DNA of 64,000 nt from Bradyrhizobium sp. AZCC 1693 (lineage in GTDB: Bacteria; Pseudomonadota; Alphaproteobacteria; Rhizobiales; Xanthobacteraceae), in the NCBI RefSeq assembly GCF_036924745.1, contig NZ_JAZHSD010000001.1, positions 496,001 through 560,000 on the forward strand, read 5' to 3'. The first letter of the stretch is position 1. Each line of letters begins with the position of its first letter. Shown here piece after piece: positions 7,638-15,758 of the stretch. A program made the position numbers and the translations under genes. The notes under the pieces were generated by a model that saw nothing but the letters and a program-made list of their open reading frames with translations, had not been told where the DNA came from and made no database searches.

Positions 7638-9325
7638 GGCGTCTCGCTTCCCAGGCAAAGGCTCGCGGTTTTCAGGATCTCGCCGGGGACGACGGCCTTC
7701 CATCGCCCGGCAATGTGCAGGTCGGGCCGCAGCAGATAGAGCGTACCCGGTCTTGCGGCGAACAGACGGGCGATTTCGCCGTCATGGTCAGCAATGGTTT
7801 CCGCTTCGGCGGCCGAGCCGTGCGAGGTGACCAGCATCGGGACGAAGCGCTTGTCGATCCGGCCGAGTTGCGCGAGCAGCGCCACCTGTTCGCGGGTGGG
7901 TTGCTCCTCGCAGAACAGGATCGCCGTCATGCCATCGCCGGCGCGATCCAATAGATAGCTCCCGTCGTTGAGCCTGGCATTCGGCGCGACGCTGCCGCAA
8001 GGAGCGCCGCCGGCAAATTCAGCATTGCGTTCGGCGTAGGGCGTCAGCGGGCTTTCCGAGTAGGTGTAGGGTTGCATCTGGCGCGGATTGGCGAGCCCTC
8101 GCGGAAATTCGTGCTTCAAACTGAGCGACAGCGCCGCCTCGCGCGCCAGTCGCCAGCCGCGCGTCGGCGGCGTCATGAAGCGCGTGCTCTTGGTGGCATT
8201 GGCGAAGACGTCGAGCGTGGCGCCGCGCCGCTCCGGCGAATAGCTGTCGAGCAGCCGGTCGTCCGACTCGCCGCGGAGGACGAGCGCCAGCTTCCAGCCG
8301 ATGTTTTCGGCATCCGCGAGACCGTTGTTCAGTCCGCGCACGCCGAAAATCGGCACGATGTGCGCGGCATCGCCGATGAAGAAGACGCGGCCGTGCCGGT
8401 AGTCGTCGAGGCAGAGCGTATTGGCGGAATAGACGCTCCACCATTCCAGCTCCCACGGTTTGGTGTGGCCGATATCGGCAAGGATGGCGCCGACGCGGGC
8501 GCGGATGTTTTCCTCCTTCAGGGCATCCGCCTCGCTTTCGCCTTCGCGGAGCTGGTAGTCCACGCGCCAGATATCGTCCGGCTGCTTGTGAATCAGCACC
8601 GTGCCGCCGGGATTGCCGCTTGGTTCGAAAAAGGCGCGGCGCTCGGTCGGAAAGTCGTGATCCATGCGGATATCCGCGATCACGTACCGGCCTTCGTAAT
8701 TGTCACCCTTCAGCCGCAGCCCGAGCATGGAGCGGATCGGCGAGCGCGCCCCATCGGAGGCCAGCACATAGTCGGCATCGAGCCGGTAATCGCCCTCCGG
8801 CGATGAAATCCGAACCGATACGCCATCGTTGTGACGTTCGATGGCCGACAATTCGCTTTGCCAGCGCATGTCGATGAGGCCGCTGGCCGCGACCGCATCG
8901 TGCAGGAATTTTTCGATATACTGCTGCTGCAGATTGTACATTGGCAGATATTTTTCGCCCGGCGGTTGCGGCATCTCGAGCCGGAAGATCTGTTCGCCGC
9001 GGTAGTAGCTGCGGCCGAACCGCCAGCCGAGCGCCTTTTCGACAAACGGCGCGACCGCGCCGATCCGTTCCAGGATATGCATGCTCGGCCGCGCGATGCA
9101 GATGGCGCGGCTGCCGTCATTAAATGTGTCCTTGCGTTCGACCAACACGCTCTTGATGCCGTAGCGCGCCAGCACCAGCGCCGCCGTCATGCCGATCGGG
9201 CCCGCTCCTGCGATCAGGACGGGATGCCGCGTCGCGACGCTGTCAAGTTCGGGGACACGCCGCGCCGCGAACCGCGGATAGTCGAAATAGAGCGATTCCA
9301 GCGCTCCCTTGCCGGCAGGTCTCAT
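7634..9325 (-). CDS. FAD-dependent aromatic monooxygenase (class A, MhpA/PheA-like)
   Basis: A 563-aa single-component flavoprotein hydroxylase that would use NAD(P)H and O2 to hydroxylate an aromatic ring. Motifs of the PHBH-type family are all present: GAGPIGM (residues 40-46, FAD dinucleotide fold), DGARSPIR (191-198, the DG motif), and GDAAHIVPIFGVRGLNNG (318-335, FAD ribityl binding). A C-terminal thioredoxin-like region follows, as in 3-(3-hydroxyphenyl)propionate and phenol hydroxylases. The ATG at 9325 has GGAGGGAG upstream. It lies 12 bp downstream of the enoyl-CoA hydratase gene and is coupled to the DUF2783 gene, so the three form one operon, probably for an aromatic acid or its CoA ester. 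The exact substrate is not predictable. Confidence 0.9.
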   Translation of the reverse strand: MRPAGKGALESLYFDYPRFAARRVPELDSVATRHPVLIAGAGPIGMTAALVLARYGIKSVLVERKDTFNDGSRAICIARPSMHILERIGAVAPFVEKALGWRFGRSYYRGEQIFRLEMPQPPGEKYLPMYNLQQQYIEKFLHDAVAASGLIDMRWQSELSAIERHNDGVSVRISSPEGDYRLDADYVLASDGARSPIRSMLGLRLKGDNYEGRYVIADIRMDHDFPTERRAFFEPSGNPGGTVLIHKQPDDIWRVDYQLREGESEADALKEENIRARVGAILADIGHTKPWELEWWSVYSANTLCLDDYRHGRVFFIGDAAHIVPIFGVRGLNNGLADAENIGWKLALVLRGESDDRLLDSYSPERRGATLDVFANATKSTRFMTPPTRGWRLAREAALSLSLKHEFPRGLANPRQMQPYTYSESPLTPYAERNAEFAGGAPCGSVAPNARLNDGSYLLDRAGDGMTAILFCEEQPTREQVALLAQLGRIDKRFVPMLVTSHGSAAEAETIADHDGEIARLFAARPGTLYLLRPDLHIAGRWKAVVPGEILKTASLCLGSETP

Positions 9326-9337
9326 GTCTCCCTCCGT

Positions 9338-10108
9338 CTATTTCTTGCGGTCGAGAAACCCCTGCATCAGCCGCTGCGGCTCGCCGGTCAGGAAGGATTG
9401 TCCGAACACACCGACGCTCAAGTTGACGGATTCGGTCAGCGGCAGTTCCTCCCATTGGCGCAGCAACGCCTTCTGCGCGCGCAGCGCTTCGGGACCGCAT
9501 TCGAGCAGGGCGTTGACCGTATGCTCGACGGCGGCATCGAGTCCGCCTTGCTTCGCGACCACGTCGACCAGGCCCCAGGCGAGCGCGGTGGGCGCGTCGA
9601 TATTCTCCGCGGTCATCACCAGCCAGCGGGCGCGGCCCCAGCCGATCAGCCGCGGCAGCAATGCGGCGTGGATCACCGAGGGGATACCGACACGTACCTC
9701 CGGCATGCCGAATTTGGCGTCATGGGCCGCAATCCGGAAATCGCAGGCGGCGGCGACTTCCAATCCGCCGCCCAGGCACCAGCCGGGCAGCCGCGCAATC
9801 ACGGGCGCCGGAAAGTTGCGCACGGCCTCGCACAGATCGCGCAGCCGCGTGATGAAGGCTTCCGCTGATTTCTGGTCGAGACGCGCCATCTCCTTGATGT
9901 CGGCGCCGCCGATCATGCTCTTCTCGCCTTGGCCGGCGAGGATGACCGCGCGAATACTCTTGTCGCCGGCGAGCTTCTCGAACCCTTCGCGCACATCATC
10001 GGTGACGGCGGAGGACAGGATGTTGAGGGTGCCCGCATTGCAGATCGAGAGACGAACGACGCCCCGATCGTCGCGGTCGACACCGCAGTGGGGATTGAGC
10101 ATTTCCAT
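9338..10108 (-). CDS. Enoyl-CoA hydratase/isomerase family protein
   Basis: A 256-aa crotonase-fold enzyme. The oxyanion-hole motifs are IGGADIKEMA (about residues 66-75) and GWCLGGGLEVAAACDFRIAA (about 108-127), followed by KFGMPEVRVGIPSVIHAALLPRLIG. Members hydrate, isomerise or hydrolyse acyl-CoA thioesters. It is the first gene of the three-gene unit with the aromatic monooxygenase and DUF2783 protein, which points to degradation of an aromatic or alicyclic CoA thioester. The start is ATG at 10108 (a second in-frame ATG is at 10102). A dyad at 10216-10233 lies in the divergent region shared with the thioesterase gene. Confidence 0.9.
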   Translation of the reverse strand: MEMLNPHCGVDRDDRGVVRLSICNAGTLNILSSAVTDDVREGFEKLAGDKSIRAVILAGQGEKSMIGGADIKEMARLDQKSAEAFITRLRDLCEAVRNFPAPVIARLPGWCLGGGLEVAAACDFRIAAHDAKFGMPEVRVGIPSVIHAALLPRLIGWGRARWLVMTAENIDAPTALAWGLVDVVAKQGGLDAAVEHTVNALLECGPEALRAQKALLRQWEELPLTESVNLSVGVFGQSFLTGEPQRLMQGFLDRKK

Positions 10109-10215
10109 TTTGTTTTCCGGACTTGTTCGGGACGGTTGACGTCACTTCCAAGGACATTGCGGCGGCTTGTCAAGGGGACGCAGGCAGGTGTTGCGCGGCG
10201 GCACGCGCCGACATA

Positions 10216-10233
10216 GAATTACGATCATAATTC
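10216..10233. promoter_or_regulatory. Candidate operator in the hydratase/thioesterase divergent region
   Basis: Perfect dyad GAATTA-CGATCA-TAATTC located 12 bp before the thioesterase start and overlapping its likely transcript start region, within the 137-bp divergent intergenic region. The nearby TetR-family gene (10845) is the obvious candidate binder; this is inference. Confidence 0.4.
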
Positions 10234-10245
10234 AAAGGAGCCATT

Positions 10246-10782
10246 ATGACTGTAACCGAGACCGCCGACCTGTTTTCGCTCGATACGCGCAGGCATCGGG
10301 TGGTGGAGTGGCAAGCGCCGGGGCCAGTGGCGAAGGCGGCTACCGGGATGTCCGGTCTGGAGACGATGTGTGCGATCCGCGACGGCATCCTGCCACCGCC
10401 GCCGATGGCCCGGTTGATCGGCTTCGAGATGCGTGTCGCCGAACCGGGCCGGATCGTGATGGAACTGGATCCGGATGAAAGTCTCGAAAATACCATCGGA
10501 CTGCTCCACGGCGCGACCGCCGCGGCGCTCCTGGATACCGCTATGGGTTGCGCCATTGCCACCATGCAGCCGGCGGGGCAGACCTCCGTCACGCTGGACC
10601 TCAAGCTGACGTATTTGCGGCCGTTGTCGGCGCGATCAGGCAGGATCTCGGCGGAAGGCAAAGTGGTAAAACTCGGCCGCCAGACCAGCTATGCCGAAGG
10701 CTTCGTCCGCGACGGCGCGGGCAATCTTGCAGTGCACGCGACCGCCACATTCACGATGATCGGTGCTGAAAAAGCGAAATAG
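10246..10782 (+). CDS. PaaI family hotdog thioesterase
   Basis: A 178-aa thioesterase of the PaaI/4HBT type. The core hotdog motif is LLHGATAAALLDTAMGCAI, with the conserved His near residue 88 and the catalytic acid near residue 97. The later strand TSVTLDLKLTYLRPL is also typical of phenylacetate-type acyl-CoA thioesterases. There are about 40 extra N-terminal residues relative to minimal PaaI proteins. The start has AAAGGAG eight bases upstream. It is divergent from the hydratase/monooxygenase operon and precedes a TetR regulator, so it probably releases CoA from intermediates or dead-end products of that pathway. Confidence 0.88.
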   Translation: MTVTETADLFSLDTRRHRVVEWQAPGPVAKAATGMSGLETMCAIRDGILPPPPMARLIGFEMRVAEPGRIVMELDPDESLENTIGLLHGATAAALLDTAMGCAIATMQPAGQTSVTLDLKLTYLRPLSARSGRISAEGKVVKLGRQTSYAEGFVRDGAGNLAVHATATFTMIGAEKAK

Positions 10783-10844
10783 ATGCAGCTTTTCGCCCGC
10801 ACAACTGCTATTATATGACTGCAGACATTTCATGGGACGCCTTG

Positions 10845-11465
10845 ATGCGTTATTCGAAAGAGCACAAGCAGGAGACCCACGCGCGGATCGTGAAGAAGGC
10901 CTCGGTGCGGCTTCGCGAAAAGGGCGCGCATGGTATCGGCGTCGCCGACCTGATGAAGGAGGCCGGCCTGACCCATGGCGGCTTCTACGCCCATTTCGAT
11001 TCCCGCGAGGCGCTGGTGATCGAGGCCTTTGCCTATGCGATGGACCGCTCGGTCGAGCACTGGCGCAAGATCGCCGCTGAGACGCTGCCGGAGAAGCGGC
11101 TTTCGACGATCGTCGATTCCTACGTCTCGACGGTGCACCGCGACGACCCCGGTCGCGGTTGCGCGGTCCCGACGCTCGGCGCCGAGATCGCCCGCGAAAG
11201 CGCCAAGACCCGCAGGGCCTTTAGTGCCAAGCTGGAACAGTTGATCGATGTGATGGCCGAACAGATTCCGGATGTGCCGCGGAAGACGGCGCGCCGGCAG
11301 GCGATGGGCACGCTGGCGACGATGATGGGCACGCTGGTGATGTCCCGCGTGGCCGGCAGCGGTGATCTGTCCGACGAAATTCTGGTTGCCGGCCGCGAGG
11401 CGGCGCTTGGCCGAGCCGCCGCGGCGAAGCCGGTTGCGAAGAAGCCGCGGGCGAAGGTGAATTAG
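10845..11465 (+). CDS. TetR/AcrR family transcriptional regulator
   Basis: A 206-aa one-domain-pair repressor. The N-terminal helix-turn-helix is clear (ARIVKKASVRLREKGAHGIG, then VADLMKEAGLTHGGFYAHF), followed by a variable ligand-binding region (TetR_C type) and an Ala/Lys-rich tail. I prefer the ATG at 10845 (MRYSKEHKQ, the usual start of this subfamily); an in-frame ATG at 10815 would add ten residues but sits directly against the AT-rich TATTAT box. It lies 62 bp after the thioesterase gene and may be cotranscribed. It is likely to control the divergent aromatic/acyl-CoA operon through the dyad at 10216-10233. Confidence 0.88.
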   Translation: MRYSKEHKQETHARIVKKASVRLREKGAHGIGVADLMKEAGLTHGGFYAHFDSREALVIEAFAYAMDRSVEHWRKIAAETLPEKRLSTIVDSYVSTVHRDDPGRGCAVPTLGAEIARESAKTRRAFSAKLEQLIDVMAEQIPDVPRKTARRQAMGTLATMMGTLVMSRVAGSGDLSDEILVAGREAALGRAAAAKPVAKKPRAKVN

Positions 11466-11483
11466 AATCGACGGCCTCTCACG

Positions 11484-11530
11484 TCGCCGCGGCCTAGTGC
11501 GCAATTGCGCATCAGGCGCCGGGACCCATA
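11484..11530. repeat. Left half of a dispersed repeat split by the IS1111-type element
   Basis: This stretch contains the palindrome TGCGCAATTGCGCA (11498-11511) and ends in GCGCCGGGACCCATA. Its continuation is found 1.57 kb away at 13100 (CGCCGCGGCCCGTGG). Joined, the two give GGGACCCATACGCCGCGG, which I recognise as a string common in Bradyrhizobium intergenic repeats. The repeat at 28252-28372 shares both the TACGCCGCGG string and the GTGCGCAATTGCGCAC palindrome. Confidence 0.65.
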
Positions 11531-11543
11531 TGTGGACGGCCCC

Positions 11544-11913
11544 TGCTGGCAAGAGGCGGAACTGGTTTTTGATCGAAGCGATTGCGGCCATATGTCCGGT
11601 CTGATGATGCGGTCGCACATGACCGCTGCCAAGATGGGGTCCACAGCACGAGCTCCAAACATAGCCGCGGCGTCTTTGCACCAACGGGTCCCACGGAGTT
11701 TTGCCTCGTGACTGTGATCGATCGATCAGGTTCCATCTTCCGTTCTCGAGCAAGCTTCGGCTGCGGCGTGAGGCTTTGGGCCTCATGCCGAAGTTGATGA
11801 TCTGCGGGTCGGATATCGGGTCATGTGATTACCTTGGTTGTGTTGTGGGCGAGGCCCGGAGTGCTTCGTTTCACCGATGGCGGCTAGCTTTCGAGCGCCG
11901 CGCGCAAGCGTCG
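11544..11913 (-). ncRNA. Candidate seekRNA/bridge RNA region of the IS1111-type element
   Basis: About 370 bp without a convincing gene, lying between the transposase 3' end and the subterminal repeat. IS1111-type elements encode their target-guiding RNA in this position. Within it, read on the plus strand, GCCGCGGCGT (11664-11673) and GGGTCCC (11686-11692) are separated by 12 bases. These equal the two halves of the minus-strand target, GCCGCGGCGT followed by ATGGGTCCC, reconstructed from the flanks. The RNA ends and structure were not determined. Confidence 0.5.
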
Positions 11914-13020
11914 TCAAGGCTGGCCGGAGGCCACCGCCGTAGGCGGCGCGCAGCGGCCTTGACGTCGCGAGCACGGCGCTACCCTTGGCCTCGGGGAGAC
12001 GATGCCGGCGCGCGCCGGGTCGTAGCGTTCACCGCTGACCATCAGTTTCCAGGCGATGCGCGCGAGCTTGTTGGCGAGCGCCACGGCGGCAAGTTTCGGT
12101 GGCTTGCGCGCCACCAGATCGCGCAGCCAGGGCGAGGGATGCGCCTTGCCCTTGTTGACCTGCTGGATGACCGAGGTGGCGCCCACCACCAGGGTGCGGC
12201 GCAAGGCCTCGTCGCCGGCGCGGGTAATGACGCCGAGCCGCATCTTGCCGGCGGTGGAATGATCCTTCGGGGTCAACCCCATCCAGGCCGCGAAGTCGCG
12301 ACCGCAGCCGAAGGCATGCGGGTCGGGTGCTTTGACCGCCAGCAAGCAGCCGCCGATCGGGCCGATGGCATCGACCTCGGCAAGGCGCCGGCTCATCTCG
12401 TTCTCCCGGTGCCAGACCTTCAGCTTCGCCTCGATCTCACGCAGCTCGAGCTTCAGCCGGCCGTACTCGTCGCCGTGGATGGCGAACAGCTCTTTGGCAA
12501 GCGCGGGCACTGTTCCGTCTTCGGCAATACGCGCCAGCAGCGGCCCGACATGGGCAGGCCCTTTGGCGGCCGTCAGCCCGAACTCGGCCGCGTGGCCGCG
12601 GATGGTGTTGATGAGCTGCGTGCGATAGTCGATCAGCCGCTGGCGCGTCGTCATCAACATTTGCGCCGCTTGCTCTTCCGCACTCTTGATCCTCACGAAG
12701 CTCATGCGCGGCCGGCTCATTGCCTCGCAGACCGCATCGGAATCTCTCTGGTCGTTCTTGTTGCGCTGCACGTACGGCCTTACGTGCTGCGCTGGCAGCA
12801 GCTTCGGCTCGTGCCCCAGCGCCGTCAGCTCGCGTGCCCAGTAGTGCGACCCGCCGCAAGCTTCCAGGCCCACCTTGGTCGGCGGCAGCTGCGCGAAAAA
12901 GCTCAGGAAGTCGCGTCGGCGCAGCTTCTTGCGCAGCACCGGCCGCTCGGCCGCATCCACCCCATGCAGCTGGAAAACACTCTTGGACGTGTCCACACCA
13001 ATTCGGATAATATCGCTCAT
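11914..13020 (-). CDS. IS110 family transposase (DEDD recombinase)
   Basis: A 368-aa site-specific transposase. The N-terminal DEDD (RuvC-like) domain starts with IRIGVDTSKSVFQLHGV (first catalytic Asp in GVDTSK) and contains LEACGGSHYWARELTALGH and RNKNDQRDSDAVCEA (further acidic residues). The C-terminal transposase_20 domain carries AEVDAIGPIGGCLLAVKAPD and FAAWMGLTPKDHSTAGK, followed by the region around GATSVIQQ with the serine required in this family. The last 40 residues are Pro/Arg-rich and look like readthrough into the non-coding end. The ATG is at 13020. The protein appears intact, so the element could be active. Confidence 0.93.
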   Translation of the reverse strand: MSDIIRIGVDTSKSVFQLHGVDAAERPVLRKKLRRRDFLSFFAQLPPTKVGLEACGGSHYWARELTALGHEPKLLPAQHVRPYVQRNKNDQRDSDAVCEAMSRPRMSFVRIKSAEEQAAQMLMTTRQRLIDYRTQLINTIRGHAAEFGLTAAKGPAHVGPLLARIAEDGTVPALAKELFAIHGDEYGRLKLELREIEAKLKVWHRENEMSRRLAEVDAIGPIGGCLLAVKAPDPHAFGCGRDFAAWMGLTPKDHSTAGKMRLGVITRAGDEALRRTLVVGATSVIQQVNKGKAHPSPWLRDLVARKPPKLAAVALANKLARIAWKLMVSGERYDPARAGIVSPRPRVAPCSRRQGRCAPPTAVASGQP

Positions 13021-13099
13021 GGACGGCTCCCTTGTTTGAGATCTTTACCGACCTCATTCTGGCACATCGATGCCGTCGGGGGCCGTCCACCCCAACATA

Positions 13100-13203
13100 C
13101 GCCGCGGCCCGTGGAAGGGGCACAAGTGGAGACACCTTTTGTTGCCCTTCACATCGGTGGTTATGGGTCCCTGCTTTCGCATGCTTTCGCAGGAACGACG
13201 ATG
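13100..13203. repeat. Right half of the dispersed repeat split by the IS1111-type element
   Basis: It begins CGCCGCGGCCCGTGG and ends near TTATGGGTCCCTGC, CTTTCGCAGGAACGACG. The outer part (13156-13200) is a hairpin-forming unit with ATGGGTCCCTGCTTTCGCA followed by a short GCATGCTTTCGCAGG reiteration. It is the continuation of the sequence at 11484-11530. Confidence 0.6.
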
Positions 13204-13219
13204 GATTTGTGTTAGGTCC

Positions 13220-14134
13220 TCATCTTCCGCCAAACAGCGCGCGCTCGCTGTCCACGGTTTCGCAGATGTAATCCGCCACCGCCCTGATCCGCGCGAGATC
13301 CTTGCTGTCGGCGTGCATTAGCATCCAGAACGTGCGGGAAATCCTGATCTCGTCCGGCAACACCGGCCGCAATTCCGGATGCGCCGTCGCCATGAAGTGC
13401 GGCAGCACCGCGATTCCAAACCCCGCGATGGTGGCGTTAAGTTGCGCGATCAGATTGGCGCTGCGGAATTTGGCGGAAATTTTTGGCGAGACCTGCGGCA
13501 GGTAGTCCAGTTCCGGCGTGAACAGCAGTTCCTCGATGTAGCCGACGAAGCGGTGCCCGGGCAGGTCGCCGCGCGACACGATTTTTGGCGCGCGATCGAG
13601 ATAGGCGGGCGCGGCATAGAGCCCAAGGCTGTAGTCGAGCAGCTTGCGCCCGACGATCCGGCCTTCCTTGGGCATCGTCAGGCTGATCGCGATGTCCGCC
13701 TCGCGCTTCGACAGGCTGAACAGCCGCGCCGTCGCCACGAGCTGCAGGTCGAGATCGGGATACCGCTCGGTGAATTTCAGAAGCCGAGAGGCCAGAAAAT
13801 GGCTGCCGAACCCGTCGGGGGCGCCGATCCGGACCGTGCCGGTGAGCTGGGCGCGCGAGCCGCCGACCGCCTCCTGGTTGGCGACGATGGTGGATTCCAT
13901 CGCTTCCGCGCTGTCGGCGACGCGCTGGCCGGCTTCGGTCAGGAGGTAGCCGGTTTTGCGGCGATCGAACAGTTTTGCGGAGAGATGCCGTTCCAGCCGG
14001 TCGACCCGCCGGATCACGGTGGCATGATCGACCGACAGCTGCTTCGCGGCAGCCGAGACCGATCCGCCGCGCACGATGGCGAGGACGAAACGGAAGTCAT
14101 CCCAGTCGATCGTCTTGGTGCCTTGATCCAGCAT
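13220..14134 (-). CDS. LysR family transcriptional regulator
   Basis: A 304-aa LysR-type regulator. The winged HTH occupies residues 10-70 (DWDDFRFVLAIVRGGSVSAA, then AAKQLSVDHATVIRRVDRLE), and the substrate-binding domain begins around TGTVRIGAPDGFGSHFLASR. The subfamily starting WDDFRFVLA usually lies beside aldehyde or acyl-CoA dehydrogenase genes. I chose ATG 14134; the frame is open 94 codons further upstream but that part overlaps mmsA and is not LysR-like. It is divergent from the valine-degradation operon with 100 bp between the starts, which suggests that it controls that operon. Confidence 0.92.
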   Translation of the reverse strand: MLDQGTKTIDWDDFRFVLAIVRGGSVSAAAKQLSVDHATVIRRVDRLERHLSAKLFDRRKTGYLLTEAGQRVADSAEAMESTIVANQEAVGGSRAQLTGTVRIGAPDGFGSHFLASRLLKFTERYPDLDLQLVATARLFSLSKREADIAISLTMPKEGRIVGRKLLDYSLGLYAAPAYLDRAPKIVSRGDLPGHRFVGYIEELLFTPELDYLPQVSPKISAKFRSANLIAQLNATIAGFGIAVLPHFMATAHPELRPVLPDEIRISRTFWMLMHADSKDLARIRAVADYICETVDSERALFGGR

Positions 14135-14234
14135 TTCCGCACATCTATGGTGCAATATATCGGACTTGTATCCTAAGAAATGCAGGTCAAAAAGGGCTCC
14201 AACACGATCCATCCGGGCTCTAGGGAGAAAATTC

Positions 14235-15731
14235 ATGCGCTCAATCGGACATTTCATCGGCGGCAAAGAGGTCAAGGGCACGTCCGGGCGGACGGCCGAC
14301 GTTTTCGAGCCGATGACCGGCGACGTCCAGGCCAAGGTGGCGCTGGCCTCCAAGGCCGAGGTTCGCGCCGCCGTCGAAAACGCCAGGGACGCCCAGGTCG
14401 AATGGGCTAACACCAATCCGCAGCGTCGCGCGCGCGTGATGATGAAGTTCCTCGAACTCGCCCAGCGCGATTACGACAAGCTCGCCGACATGCTGGCGCG
14501 CGAGCACGGCAAGACCGTTCCCGACGCCAAGGGCGATATCCAGCGCGGCCTCGAGGTCGTTGAATTCGCCTGCGGCATCCCGCATCTGATGAAGGGCGAA
14601 TACACCGAAGGCGCCGGCCCCGGCATCGACATCTATTCGATGCGGCAGCCGCTTGGCGTCGTCGCCGGCATCACGCCGTTCAATTTCCCGGCGATGATCC
14701 CGATGTGGAAATTCGCGCCTGCAATCGCCTGCGGCAACGCCTTCATCCTGAAGCCGTCCGAGCGTGATCCCGGCGTGCCGATGATGCTGGCCGCCTTGAT
14801 GATCGAGGCAGGGCTGCCGGCCGGGATCCTCAACGTCGTCAACGGCGACAAGGAAGCGGTCGACGCCATTCTCGACGATCCCGATATCCGGGCCGTCGGC
14901 TTCGTCGGCTCGTCGCCGATCGCGCAATATATCTATGAGCGCGCGGCCGCTACCGGCAAGCGCGCGCAGTGCTTCGGCGGCGCCAAGAACCACGCCATCG
15001 TGATGCCCGACGCCGACATGGACCAGACCGTCGATGCGCTGATCGGCGCGGGCTACGGCTCGGCCGGCGAACGCTGCATGGCGATTTCGGTCGCGGTGCC
15101 CGTCGGCAAGCCCACCGCCGACCGGTTGATGGAAAAGCTGATCCCGCGGGTCGAGAGCCTGAAGATCGGCACCTCGATCGATCCTTCCGCCGATTACGGT
15201 CCGCTGGTGACGAAGGAGGCGCTCAACCGCGTCAGGAATTATGTCGATATCGGCATCAAGGAAGGCGCGACGCTCGCGGTCGATGGCCGCGGCTTCAAGA
15301 TGCAGGGCTATGAGAACGGCTTCTATATGGGCGGTTGCCTGTTCGACAACGTCACCAAGGACATGCGGATCTACAAGGAGGAGATCTTTGGACCCGTGCT
15401 GTCGGTGGTGCGCGCCCACGACTACAAGGAAGCCCTCGCACTGCCGTCGGACCATGACTACGGCAACGGCGTTGCGATCTTCACCCGCGACGGCGACGCC
15501 GCACGCGACTTTGCCGCCAAGGTGAATGTGGGCATGGTCGGCATCAACGTGCCGATCCCGGTGCCGATCGCGTACTACACCTTCGGTGGCTGGAAGAAGT
15601 CGGGCTTCGGCGATCTCAACCAGCACGGCCCGGATTCGATCCGCTTCTACACCAAGACCAAGACGATCACCTCGCGCTGGCCGTCCGGGGTCAAGGAAGG
15701 CGCGGAGTTCTCGATCCCGACGATGAATTGA
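14235..15731 (+). CDS. mmsA: Methylmalonate-semialdehyde dehydrogenase (CoA-acylating)
   Basis: A 498-aa aldehyde dehydrogenase superfamily member that oxidises methylmalonate or malonate semialdehyde to propionyl- or acetyl-CoA with NAD and CoA, the last step of distal valine catabolism. The N-terminus (IGHFIGGKEVKGTSGRTADV) is typical of MmsA. The catalytic Cys is residue 281 in GSAGERCMAISVAVPVG, and the substrate region includes PFNFPAMIPMWKFAPAIACG. The start at 14235 follows AGGGAG; an in-frame start at 14166 lacks a ribosome binding site. It is the first gene of the operon with the acyl-CoA dehydrogenase, hydrolase and mmsB. Confidence 0.95.
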   Translation: MRSIGHFIGGKEVKGTSGRTADVFEPMTGDVQAKVALASKAEVRAAVENARDAQVEWANTNPQRRARVMMKFLELAQRDYDKLADMLAREHGKTVPDAKGDIQRGLEVVEFACGIPHLMKGEYTEGAGPGIDIYSMRQPLGVVAGITPFNFPAMIPMWKFAPAIACGNAFILKPSERDPGVPMMLAALMIEAGLPAGILNVVNGDKEAVDAILDDPDIRAVGFVGSSPIAQYIYERAAATGKRAQCFGGAKNHAIVMPDADMDQTVDALIGAGYGSAGERCMAISVAVPVGKPTADRLMEKLIPRVESLKIGTSIDPSADYGPLVTKEALNRVRNYVDIGIKEGATLAVDGRGFKMQGYENGFYMGGCLFDNVTKDMRIYKEEIFGPVLSVVRAHDYKEALALPSDHDYGNGVAIFTRDGDAARDFAAKVNVGMVGINVPIPVPIAYYTFGGWKKSGFGDLNQHGPDSIRFYTKTKTITSRWPSGVKEGAEFSIPTMN

Positions 15732-15758
15732 CGCGCGCGTCATAACCGGGGCGCGGAG

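Larger units (their letters stand above)
11531..13099 (-). mobile_element. IS110-family (IS1111-type) insertion element, about 1569 bp
   Basis: The element comprises the DEDD transposase gene plus about 380 bp of non-coding sequence downstream of it and about 80 bp upstream. Two features place it in the IS1111 group. The first is a pair of perfect 12-bp subterminal inverted repeats, GTGGACGGCCCC at 11532-11543 and GGGGCCGTCCAC at 13079-13090. The second is the long non-coding segment downstream of the transposase. The bases CATA flank both ends (11527-11530 and 13096-13099), so the boundaries can shift by up to four bases. Removing the element rejoins the two halves of a dispersed repeat. Members of this group are known to favour palindromic repeats as targets. 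Confidence 0.75.
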
